Source: JACMLD01 sp044227095
GTDB taxonomy: Bacteria > Bacteroidota > Bacteroidia > Chitinophagales > Chitinophagaceae
Assembly: GCA_044227095.1 (NCBI GenBank)
Contig: JBGAFV010000001.1
Span: 4,154,001 to 4,218,000, forward strand
DNA: 64,000 nt
Direction: 5' to 3'
The notes beneath the pieces were generated by a model. It worked only from the letters and a program-made list of their open reading frames with translations. It had not been told where the DNA came from and ran no database searches. Below, one piece after another: positions 9,362 through 15,494 of this stretch. The position numbers were made by a program, and so were the translations under genes. Each line of letters begins with the position of its first letter. Positions within the stretch are counted from its first letter, which is position 1.

Positions 9362-10282
9362 TCACGCTACTACACTTTTCAAATCTTTTGCAGTAAGTGC
9401 TATTGCATCTTTTTCTATCACCCTTGCAGCGTATGCTTCCTGTATTTTTTTGCTCAATGTTTTGCTCCACTCTTTTTTGAAAGCCGTGTTATCAAAACTT
9501 TCCCATCCTATTACTTCTGCAGCGGTACCGCAAAAGAATGCGGCATCGGCCTGTTTTACTTCATCAGTAGTAATTTGTTTTTCTACTACTTCAATACCAA
9601 ACTCATTGCATATTTCAAAAACTGTAGCTCTTGTAATGCCTGGTAATATATTTCCTGTTGATGGTGTAAATAATTTGCCATCTTTCTCATAAAACATATT
9701 TGCTCCTGGCCCTTCTGCTACAAAACCATTTATATCAGTAAGCAAAGCTTCATCAAACCCATTAGCTTTTGCTTCCTGGCTTGCCATTATAGAGTTTACA
9801 TAATGACCGGCAGCTTTTGCTGTTATTTTAAATCCTTTTGGGTTGGGTCTTTGAAAAGAAGATGTCATTACTTTCAATAATTTCTCTCCTAAAAAAGGCG
9901 CCATTTCCCAGGCTTGTATTGTAATATGCGATGCGGTATTTTTTGCAAAACTCATATTAGCAGGTGCATAAACCAACGGACGGATATATGCGTTCTGCAA
10001 ATTGTTTCTTTTCAATATTTCATAGGTAGCGGCAATAAGTTCGTCTGCATTATATGTGTAAGGCAAATTGATTGAATCTGCAGAATGCTTTAGCCTGGCA
10101 TAATGCTCCTGCTCTTTAAAAATTTTTGTTTCACCGTTAACGGTTTTATAAGAGCGGATGCCTTCAAACACTGCATATCCATAATGCATCGACTGGCTGT
10201 ACAAATCAATCTTAGCTTCATTTGCTTTTACAAATGCGCCATCAACATAAATCACCGTGTTTTCGTTATAATAATTCGCCAT
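9362..10282 (-). CDS. ilvE: Branched-chain amino-acid aminotransferase
   Basis: PLP fold-type IV transaminase making the last step to valine, leucine and isoleucine from the 2-oxo acids and glutamate. The PLP lysine lies in FKITAKAAGHYVNS (near 155). EALLTDINGFVAEGPGANMF and the phosphate-binding GNILPGITRATV are family signatures. Its 306 residues match the bacterial IlvE class. It is the first structural gene after the predicted attenuator, 70 bases past the terminator hairpin, which suits a gene whose product supplies all three amino acids encoded in the leader. Confidence 0.95.
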   Translation of the reverse strand: MANYYNENTVIYVDGAFVKANEAKIDLYSQSMHYGYAVFEGIRSYKTVNGETKIFKEQEHYARLKHSADSINLPYTYNADELIAATYEILKRNNLQNAYIRPLVYAPANMSFAKNTASHITIQAWEMAPFLGEKLLKVMTSSFQRPNPKGFKITAKAAGHYVNSIMASQEAKANGFDEALLTDINGFVAEGPGANMFYEKDGKLFTPSTGNILPGITRATVFEICNEFGIEVVEKQITTDEVKQADAAFFCGTAAEVIGWESFDNTAFKKEWSKTLSKKIQEAYAARVIEKDAIALTAKDLKSVVA

Positions 10283-10351
10283 AGAAAAAATTTTCTCCTT
10301 TCGGAGCAGTTTACAATTGCTTATTTCTTTAAACGCATACTCACCAACAGC

Positions 10352-10384
10352 AAAATAAAAAACCCGCCTTTTTGGAGGCGGGTT
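10352..10384 (-). terminator. Attenuator terminator of the ilv operon
   Basis: Perfect 9-bp stem AACCCGCCT / AGGCGGGTT with a 6-base loop (10361-10384). On the minus strand it is followed by TTTTATTTT. It lies between the leader ORF stop (10408) and the ilvE start (10282). Its position, GC-rich stem and T-tract fit an intrinsic terminator that acts as an attenuator. Confidence 0.9.
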
Positions 10385-10475
10385 GCTGGTATTTTTAACT
10401 GATAAGTTTATACGCTGGCTCCTCCTCCATGCAGTGCAGGAATAATAATGACTACCACCACTACGAGAAGTAGTG
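10373..10475 (-). promoter_or_regulatory. Possible pause hairpin and antiterminator pairing in the ilv leader
   Basis: Two further foldings of the minus-strand leader RNA are visible. CACTAC and GTAGTG (10459-10475, 5-base loop) form a hairpin over the Leu/Val codons. The Gly-codon tract TGGAGGAGG (10421-10429) can pair with CCGCCTCCA (10373-10381) at 8 of 9 positions. The second pairing uses the ascending arm of the terminator, so the two structures exclude each other. A ribosome stalled on the Val/Ile codons would leave the Gly tract free and favour read-through. This is inference from complementarity. Confidence 0.65.
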
Positions 10476-10512
10476 AAATATGGAGCGCATTATTTAAACT
10501 GCTTTTCAACAT
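10408..10512 (-). CDS. Branched-chain attenuator leader peptide, 34 residues
   Basis: Short ORF opened by the ATG at 10512 and closed by TAA at 10408-10410. Residues 14-24 are LLLVVVVVIII, eleven consecutive codons for exactly the three amino acids made by the downstream operon. The N-terminus is MLKSSLNNALHIS and the C-terminus PALHGGGASV. A strong intrinsic terminator starts 24 bases after the stop, and ilvE follows. The layout matches ilv leader peptides of enterobacteria in logic, although the sequence is unrelated. The peptide should have no function of its own: its translation would measure charged Leu, Val and Ile tRNA. Confidence 0.88.
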   Translation of the reverse strand: MLKSSLNNALHISLLLVVVVVIIIPALHGGGASV

Positions 10513-10529
10513 AAAGATTGAGTGTACTG

Positions 10530-10561
10530 TAAATGTACACCTGCATTTTGAAATAAACAAA
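10530..10561 (-). promoter_or_regulatory. Candidate Bacteroidota-type promoter for the ilv leader
   Basis: Minus strand: TTTG at 10558-10561, a 20-base spacer, then TACATTTA at 10530-10537. This resembles the phylum's -33 TTTG and -7 TAnnTTTG elements (one mismatch, last base). Start of transcription would fall near 10523, about 10 bases before the leader ATG. Based on motif match only. Confidence 0.45.
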
Positions 10562-10571
10562 GAACTTTTTA

Positions 10572-10648
10572 AGAAAGCTGCAAGTTTTAAGCTGCAAGCT
10601 GCAAGACAGCGTTAAACATCTTGCAACTTATGGCTTGTAACTTGCGGC
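10572..10648. repeat. Word-like inverted repeats between leuB and the ilv leader
   Basis: Permuted words such as AAGCTGCAAG, AGCTGCAAGC and CTTGCAACTT, CTTGTAACTTGC occur on both sides of a short centre and can fold into long imperfect hairpins. No ORF is present. This may end or weaken leu transcription before the ilv promoter, but there is no clear T-tract. Confidence 0.55.
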
Positions 10649-11764
10649 CTAGATTATCGTCGACTTACGCAACTCTATATTTCCCTTATTCACTTTATCT
10701 GGAATCCGATCTGCAACATAATCACTGATCAATTCACCAATAGTTGTAGTGAAGTAAAAATTTACTGAATCTATATCCTTGGTTACAAATCCATTCATCA
10801 ATGTCCAGTTAACGGCTTCACGAACCAAATCCGCTTCTTCGTGCATACCAAAATGATCAAGCATCATAGCTGCAGATAAAATTGATCCCAACGGATTAGC
10901 TATATCTTTTCCTGCTGCCTGCGGATAAGAACCATGAATAGGTTCAAACAAAGCCACTGCATTACCAACAGAAGCGGAAGGCAACAAACCTAATGACCCT
11001 GTAATAACACTTGCTTCATCACTTATAATATCACCAAACATGTTTTCTGTAAGTACTACATCAAACTGTTTTGGGTTTAAAATAATTTGCATGGCCGCAT
11101 TGTCTACAAACAGAAAATCTACTTTTACATCTGCATACTGCGGTGCAATATCCTGCACTACTTTGCGCCAAAGCCTGGAAGTTTCCAGTACATTGGCTTT
11201 ATCTACAAGGGTGATGTGTTTTCTGCGCTGTTGCGCATATTTAAAAGCAAGGTGCGCTACCCTTTCAATTTCTGCCTTTGTATAGCTGCAATCATCACTG
11301 GCCCAGGTTTGATCTTCATTGGTCTCTTTCTTACCAAAATATATACCGCCTGTAAGCTCACGAAAAATAATAAAATCTACCCCTTCAAGTTGTTTTGCTT
11401 TAAGCGGAGATAAATGCTGCAATGCAGCATAAGTATTAATAGGGCGAATGTTGGCAAACAATTGTAAAGACTTGCGCAGTTTCAGCAATCCCTGTTCCGG
11501 TCTTACTTTAGCAGTAGGATCATTATCGTATTTAGGATGACCAATAGCACCAAACAAAATAGCATCGCTTTCCAAACAAATTTCAATGGTTTCATCTGGC
11601 AGTGGGTTACCAGTAGCGTCAATGGCTACAGCACCCATGAGGCAATGCTTGTATTCAAATTCATGTCCAAATTTTTCAGCAACAGCATCCAGTACTTTAA
11701 TAGACTGCTGCGTTACTTCCGGCCCGATGCCGTCTCCGTTAATGACTGCAATGTTTTTTTTCAT
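10649..11764 (-). CDS. leuB: 3-Isopropylmalate dehydrogenase
   Basis: NAD-dependent oxidative decarboxylation of 3-isopropylmalate to 2-oxoisocaproate, the third leucine step. The N-terminus IAVINGDGIGPEVTQQS is the family signature. FRELTGGIYFG, LVDKANVLETSRLWR and the metal-site stretch NMFGDIISDEASVITGSLGLLPSAS are all present. Its 371 residues match the family. It is the last leu gene before the ilv leader and lies 17 bases after leuD, so leuDB are probably cotranscribed. Confidence 0.96.
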   Translation of the reverse strand: MKKNIAVINGDGIGPEVTQQSIKVLDAVAEKFGHEFEYKHCLMGAVAIDATGNPLPDETIEICLESDAILFGAIGHPKYDNDPTAKVRPEQGLLKLRKSLQLFANIRPINTYAALQHLSPLKAKQLEGVDFIIFRELTGGIYFGKKETNEDQTWASDDCSYTKAEIERVAHLAFKYAQQRRKHITLVDKANVLETSRLWRKVVQDIAPQYADVKVDFLFVDNAAMQIILNPKQFDVVLTENMFGDIISDEASVITGSLGLLPSASVGNAVALFEPIHGSYPQAAGKDIANPLGSILSAAMMLDHFGMHEEADLVREAVNWTLMNGFVTKDIDSVNFYFTTTIGELISDYVADRIPDKVNKGNIELRKSTII

Positions 11765-11781
11765 AAATGGTTTGGGAAGGA

Positions 11782-12378
11782 TTAAGCTAATTGATTTTCA
11801 AACTGACTTATTTCATCTTTCATGCTTAACAGGTAATCAATATCATCATACCCGTTTAGCAAACACGTTTTTTTATAATTATTAATATCAAAACCTTCGC
11901 TGGCACCTGTAGACGCAATGGTAATGGTTTGCGTTGGCAGATCTACTTTTATCTCTACAGCACTATCTTTTTCTATTGCCTCGAAAATTTGTTGCAAAAA
12001 ACTTTCGCTAACCGTTACCGGCAACAAAAAATTATTAAGCGAATTGTTTTTAAAAATATCTGCAAAAAAACTACTTACCACTACATCAAAGCCTGCATCT
12101 TTAATGGCCCATGCAGCATGCTCGCGACTAGAACCGCAACCAAAGTTTTTTGCAGCTATCAATATATTCCCCTTATATGTTGGGTTATTTAAAACAAAAC
12201 CTTTTTTGGGTTTTGTTTCATCGTCATTTTCATAACGCCAGTCGCGGAAAAGGTTTTTACCAAAACCATCCCTGCTGGTTGCTTTTAAGAACCTTGCGGG
12301 AATGATCTGATCCGTATCCACATTTTCTATGTTAAGCGGAACCGCGGTAGATTCAATTATATTTATACTCTTTCCCAT
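11782..12378 (-). CDS. leuD: 3-Isopropylmalate dehydratase small subunit
   Basis: Swivel-domain partner of LeuC in the isomerisation of 2- to 3-isopropylmalate. NVDTDQIIPARFLK near the N-terminus and NFGCGSSREHAAWAI near residue 70 are family signatures. Its 198 residues match the standalone LeuD type. The ATG at 12378 follows directly after a GC-rich repeat whose minus strand reads GGGAGGAGGCATA, an unusually strong Shine-Dalgarno-like stretch for this phylum. Confidence 0.96.
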   Translation of the reverse strand: MGKSINIIESTAVPLNIENVDTDQIIPARFLKATSRDGFGKNLFRDWRYENDDETKPKKGFVLNNPTYKGNILIAAKNFGCGSSREHAAWAIKDAGFDVVVSSFFADIFKNNSLNNFLLPVTVSESFLQQIFEAIEKDSAVEIKVDLPTQTITIASTGASEGFDINNYKKTCLLNGYDDIDYLLSMKDEISQFENQLA

Positions 12379-12380
12379 TA

Positions 12381-12430
12381 TGCCTCCTCCCGACCTCCTC
12401 CAACAAAGGAGGCCATCTGAGCACAGCCCC
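12381..12430. repeat. GC-rich repeat between leuC and leuD
   Basis: CTCCTCCCGACCTCCTCC, then AACAAAGGAGGCC and ACAGCCCC. It contains an internal inverted pair (CCTCC / GGAGG) and is related in composition to the CCCCTTTAGGGG-type repeats at 13916 and 14038. It sits in the leuD ribosome-binding region. Confidence 0.55.
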
Positions 12431-12519
12431 TGCTTTTCGGAGAACGTTTGTTTTTATTTGTTTTCACTTTATTCTAAAAAATCAACTTCAAAACTTCAAC
12501 CATTTTCTAAGTAAAGATC

Positions 12520-13974
12520 TCACGACTGATACTCCCTCACATCTCCTACTTCACCAGTAACTGCGGCTAATGCTGCTGTTAAAGGGCTGGCCAAAAATGT
12601 TCTTGCATTGGGGCCTTGTCTTCCTTCAAAATTTCTATTGCTGGTAGAGATGCAATATTTACCAGCGGGAATTTTGTCTTCGTTCATCCCCAAACAGGCG
12701 CTGCATCCCGGCTGGCGCAGCATAAAACCTGCCTGTTCAAAAACTTTATCAATGCCTTCTTCAATGGCCTGCTTTTCTACCTGTTTGCTACCGGGCACTA
12801 CCCATACTTCTACATTTTCTGCTTTGCGTTTTCCTTTTACGAAAGATGCCACCATTCTAAGGTCTTCTATCCTTGAATTGGTACAACTTCCAATAAACAC
12901 ATAGTCAACTTTTTTTCCTTTGATGTCTGCACCTGGCTGCAAGCCCATATATGCCAGCGACTTTTCAAAAGATGGTTTTTCTTTTTCGTCAATTTCGTTT
13001 AGTGAAGGAACGTGACCACTAACGCCAATGCCCATCCCAGGATTGGTGCCATATGTAATCATTGGTTCTATATCTTCAGCTTTTATATTTACTTCTGTAT
13101 CAAACACCGCGTCCTTATCGCTGTAAAGTGTTTTCCAGTATGCCAGTTTTTTCTCCCACTCAGCGCCTTGCGGTGCAAACTTTCTTCCTTTTATATAGTT
13201 GAAAGTAATTTCATCGGGAGCAATCATACCGCAACGGGCACCCATTTCTATACTCATATTGCAAATGGTCATTCTTGCTTCCATAGAAAGCGAACGAATA
13301 GCTGAACCTGCAAATTCTACTGCATAACCAGTAGCACCGCTTGCAGATATTTTAGAAAGAATAAACAATACAATGTCTTTACTAACTACACCTTTGTTTA
13401 ATGCACCATCAACATTAATGCGCATCAGCTTTGGTTTGCTTTGCATTAAACATTGCGTTGCCATTACCATTTCTACTTCGCTGGTACCAATGCCAAATGC
13501 AATGCTGCCAAACGCACCGTGGGTAGAAGTATGGCTATCGCCGCAAACTATGGTCATACCCGGTTGGGTAATACCAAGCTCTGGCCCTATTACATGCACA
13601 ATACCCTGGAACGGATGTCCAAGGCCATATAATTCTATACCGTGTTCTTCGCAATTCTTTTTTAAAGCTTCTACCTGCAGGCGGGATAATTCTTCTTTAA
13701 TGGGCAGGTGCTGGTTAAGCGTAGGAACATTGTGATCGGCTGTGGCTACAACCTGTTTGGGACGAAATACTTTAATGCCCCTTTTATTCAATCCGGCAAA
13801 AGCCTGGGGACTGGTTACTTCATGAATAAGATGCTTGTCAATATACAAAACCGAAGGCCCTCCTTCTATTGTTTTAACAACATGCTTTTCCCAGATTTTT
13901 TCAAATAATGTTTTTCCACCCCCGGCTCCTAAAGGGGAGGCAGAACTCTTTTCTATTGATTGTTCATTACTCAT
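12520..13974 (-). CDS. leuC: 3-Isopropylmalate dehydratase large subunit
   Basis: Aconitase-family [4Fe-4S] subunit of isopropylmalate isomerase. Cluster cysteines lie in FIGSCTNSR and QPGCSACLGMN; GDSHTSTHGAFG is the substrate-loop signature. The conserved domain begins only at KTLFEKIWEKHVV, about 20 residues after the ATG at 13974. The preceding residues include SPLGAGGGK, encoded by a GC-rich intergenic-type repeat (13916-13940). No alternative start codon lies between the repeat and KTLFEKIW. At 484 residues it is about 20 longer than the usual 465 for this reason. The enzyme is otherwise complete. Confidence 0.95.
   Translation of the reverse strand: MSNEQSIEKSSASPLGAGGGKTLFEKIWEKHVVKTIEGGPSVLYIDKHLIHEVTSPQAFAGLNKRGIKVFRPKQVVATADHNVPTLNQHLPIKEELSRLQVEALKKNCEEHGIELYGLGHPFQGIVHVIGPELGITQPGMTIVCGDSHTSTHGAFGSIAFGIGTSEVEMVMATQCLMQSKPKLMRINVDGALNKGVVSKDIVLFILSKISASGATGYAVEFAGSAIRSLSMEARMTICNMSIEMGARCGMIAPDEITFNYIKGRKFAPQGAEWEKKLAYWKTLYSDKDAVFDTEVNIKAEDIEPMITYGTNPGMGIGVSGHVPSLNEIDEKEKPSFEKSLAYMGLQPGADIKGKKVDYVFIGSCTNSRIEDLRMVASFVKGKRKAENVEVWVVPGSKQVEKQAIEEGIDKVFEQAGFMLRQPGCSACLGMNEDKIPAGKYCISTSNRNFEGRQGPNARTFLASPLTAALAAVTGEVGDVREYQS
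13916..13940 (-). repeat. GC-rich repeat inside the 5' end of leuC
   Basis: On the minus strand it reads CCTCCCCTTTAGGAGCC followed by GGGGGTGG. The same family occurs in inverse orientation at 14038-14064 and in variant form at 28895 and 63296. Here it is in frame and encodes about eight LeuC residues. Confidence 0.7.
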
Positions 13975-14037
13975 TGAAGATCACTTTTTTCAACTAAATC
14001 ATATCGTGCCCCCTGATTTTATTATTATTCCGTTCAT

Positions 14038-14087
14038 CCTCCCCTTCAGGGGTCAGGGGGTAAAAAATGCATGGCGCAGAAGCGCCA
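14038..14087 (+). repeat. GC-rich repeat and hairpin between leuA and leuC
   Basis: CCTCCCCTTCAGGGG then TCAGGGGGTAAA at 14038-14064, inverse to the copy within leuC, followed by a perfect hairpin TGGCGC-AGAA-GCGCCA at 14072-14087. The hairpin has no T-tract on the minus strand, so it is more likely an mRNA-stability or REP-like element than a terminator. Confidence 0.6.
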
Positions 14088-14120
14088 CGCCTACCAAAAC
14101 TATAAGTCATGAGAAAATCA

Positions 14121-15290
14121 CTAAGCTGTTACCGGCTGCATAACATATGCTTTTGCCAGTTGGTGCAAGTCCTCCTCATCAATCTCTTTCTTCGTATCCG
14201 CTACCTGCAGAAAGCGTTGGTATAATTCATCGATATCGTTTCTAGAATATTGGTAACCCAGTTTATGAAAACGGTGTGCCAGTGCACTGCGGCCACTCCT
14301 TGCCGTTAGTACAATCTTGCTGCCATCGGCACCTACTTCTTCGGGGTTAATAATTTCATATGTAAGCGAGTCTTTCAAAAAACCATCCTGGTGAATGCCG
14401 GATGAATGTGAAAAAGCATTGGCGCCTACTATTGCTTTATTAACCTGCACAGCTGTACGCATCGTATCTGCTACCAGCCTGCTGATAGGGTTAAGGTTGC
14501 GGGTTTTAATATCTGTATATAAACCGAGGTGTTTGTGTTGTTTTAAAACCATCACTACTTCTTCAAGAGAAGTATTGCCAGCTCTTTCTCCAAGTCCGTT
14601 AATAGTACATTCAATCTGGCGGGCACCATTCATAACCCCTGCAATGGAGTTGGCCGTGGCCAACCCCAAATCGTTGTGGCAGTGGCAGGAGATAACCGCC
14701 TTGTCAATATTTTTTACATTATTGACAAGGAAGGCAATTTTATCTCCGTATTGGTTAGGCAGGCAATAGCCGGTTGTATCCGGAATGTTTACAGTGGTAG
14801 CACCAGCTGCAATAACAGCTTCTATTACTTTAGCAAGATATTCATTGTCTGTACGGCCAGCATCTTCAGCATAAAACTCAACATCGTCTACAAAATTCTT
14901 TGCCCATTTTACGGCTTGCGCAGCACGAATAAGAATTTCTTCGCGGGTAGAATTGAATTTGGATTTGATATGAAAATCTGAAGTACCAATGCCGGTATGT
15001 ATCCTGGGTCTTTTTGCACCTTTTAATGCAGCAGCAGCCACTTCAATATCTTTTTGAACTGCACGGCTTAATCCGCAAACGGAAGCATTTTTAATAATTG
15101 CAGAAATCTGGGCTACGGATTCAAAATCGCCGGGACTGGAAATAGGAAAACCGGCTTCTATGATATCAACACCCAAATCTTCCAGCTGAAGAGCCAGTTC
15201 AATTTTCTCTTTGGTATTCAGCTTGCAGCCTGGTACCTGCTCGCCATCGCGAAGCGTGGTATCAAAAATGAAAACTTTATTTTCCGCCAT
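14121..15290 (-). CDS. leuA: 2-Isopropylmalate synthase, short form without regulatory domain
   Basis: Condenses acetyl-CoA and 2-oxoisovalerate, the committed leucine step. The TIM-barrel starts FDTTLRDGEQVPGCKL, with metal ligands in DTTLRDG and SCHCHNDLGLATANS, and NGLGERAGN further on. The HSSGIHQDG helical subdomain is present (near 294). The protein stops at 389 residues after this subdomain; the C-terminal LeuA allosteric domain of the approximately 520-residue enzymes is missing. Leucine feedback of the classical type is therefore not expected, unless another polypeptide supplies it. It is the first leu gene and divergent from the 15495 gene. Confidence 0.93.
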   Translation of the reverse strand: MAENKVFIFDTTLRDGEQVPGCKLNTKEKIELALQLEDLGVDIIEAGFPISSPGDFESVAQISAIIKNASVCGLSRAVQKDIEVAAAALKGAKRPRIHTGIGTSDFHIKSKFNSTREEILIRAAQAVKWAKNFVDDVEFYAEDAGRTDNEYLAKVIEAVIAAGATTVNIPDTTGYCLPNQYGDKIAFLVNNVKNIDKAVISCHCHNDLGLATANSIAGVMNGARQIECTINGLGERAGNTSLEEVVMVLKQHKHLGLYTDIKTRNLNPISRLVADTMRTAVQVNKAIVGANAFSHSSGIHQDGFLKDSLTYEIINPEEVGADGSKIVLTARSGRSALAHRFHKLGYQYSRNDIDELYQRFLQVADTKKEIDEEDLHQLAKAYVMQPVTA

Positions 15291-15321
15291 AAAAAATTGT
15301 TGGATGATGTGAAAAAGCAGA

Positions 15322-15364
15322 CCGGTTAATTTCGTGTTGCTTGCTATATTTACTTAATTAACCA
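15322..15364 (-). promoter_or_regulatory. Inverted repeat in the leuA 5' region
   Basis: Minus-strand arms CTGGTTAATT and AATTAACCGG pair over ten positions (one G-T) around a 23-base loop. The left arm covers the stop of a 10-codon ORF rich in leucine. There is no immediate T-tract (TCTGC precedes TTTTT), so it is not a canonical terminator. Confidence 0.35.
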
Positions 15365-15386
15365 GCCTGCCATATAAAAGTAACAT
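15354..15386 (-). CDS. Possible leucine leader peptide upstream of leuA (10 residues)
   Basis: ATG at 15386, TAA at 15354-15356, encoding MLLLYGRLVN. Four of ten residues are leucine, three in a row, and the stop overlaps an inverted repeat. Position 64 bases before leuA suits a leucine-sensing leader. The ORF is very short and the terminator is doubtful, so chance is a real alternative. Confidence 0.25.
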   Translation of the reverse strand: MLLLYGRLVN

Positions 15387-15423
15387 GGCGTAAATTGCCT
15401 ATAAAACCTAAATTAGTACCATT

Positions 15424-15436
15424 TTACACTGTGTAA
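15424..15436. promoter_or_regulatory. 13-bp palindrome in the leuA divergent promoter region
   Basis: TTACACTGTGTAA is a perfect palindrome with one central base. It lies between leuA and the divergent 15495 gene, where an operator would be expected. No binding protein can be named. Confidence 0.35.
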
Positions 15437-15494
15437 GAGGGTCAATTTCTCATGAAACACAAGCCAGGTAAGGCTTTTGCTATTATTTATTACG

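Noticed and set aside
9201..9692. 163-codon plus-strand frame over the ilvE 3' end
   Set aside because: It runs through palindromic repeats and then antisense to ilvE; no protein features.
15322..15364. Inverted repeat before leuA as an intrinsic terminator
   Set aside because: The stem is AT-rich and the T-run starts five bases after the stem, so it is only listed as a possible regulatory fold.
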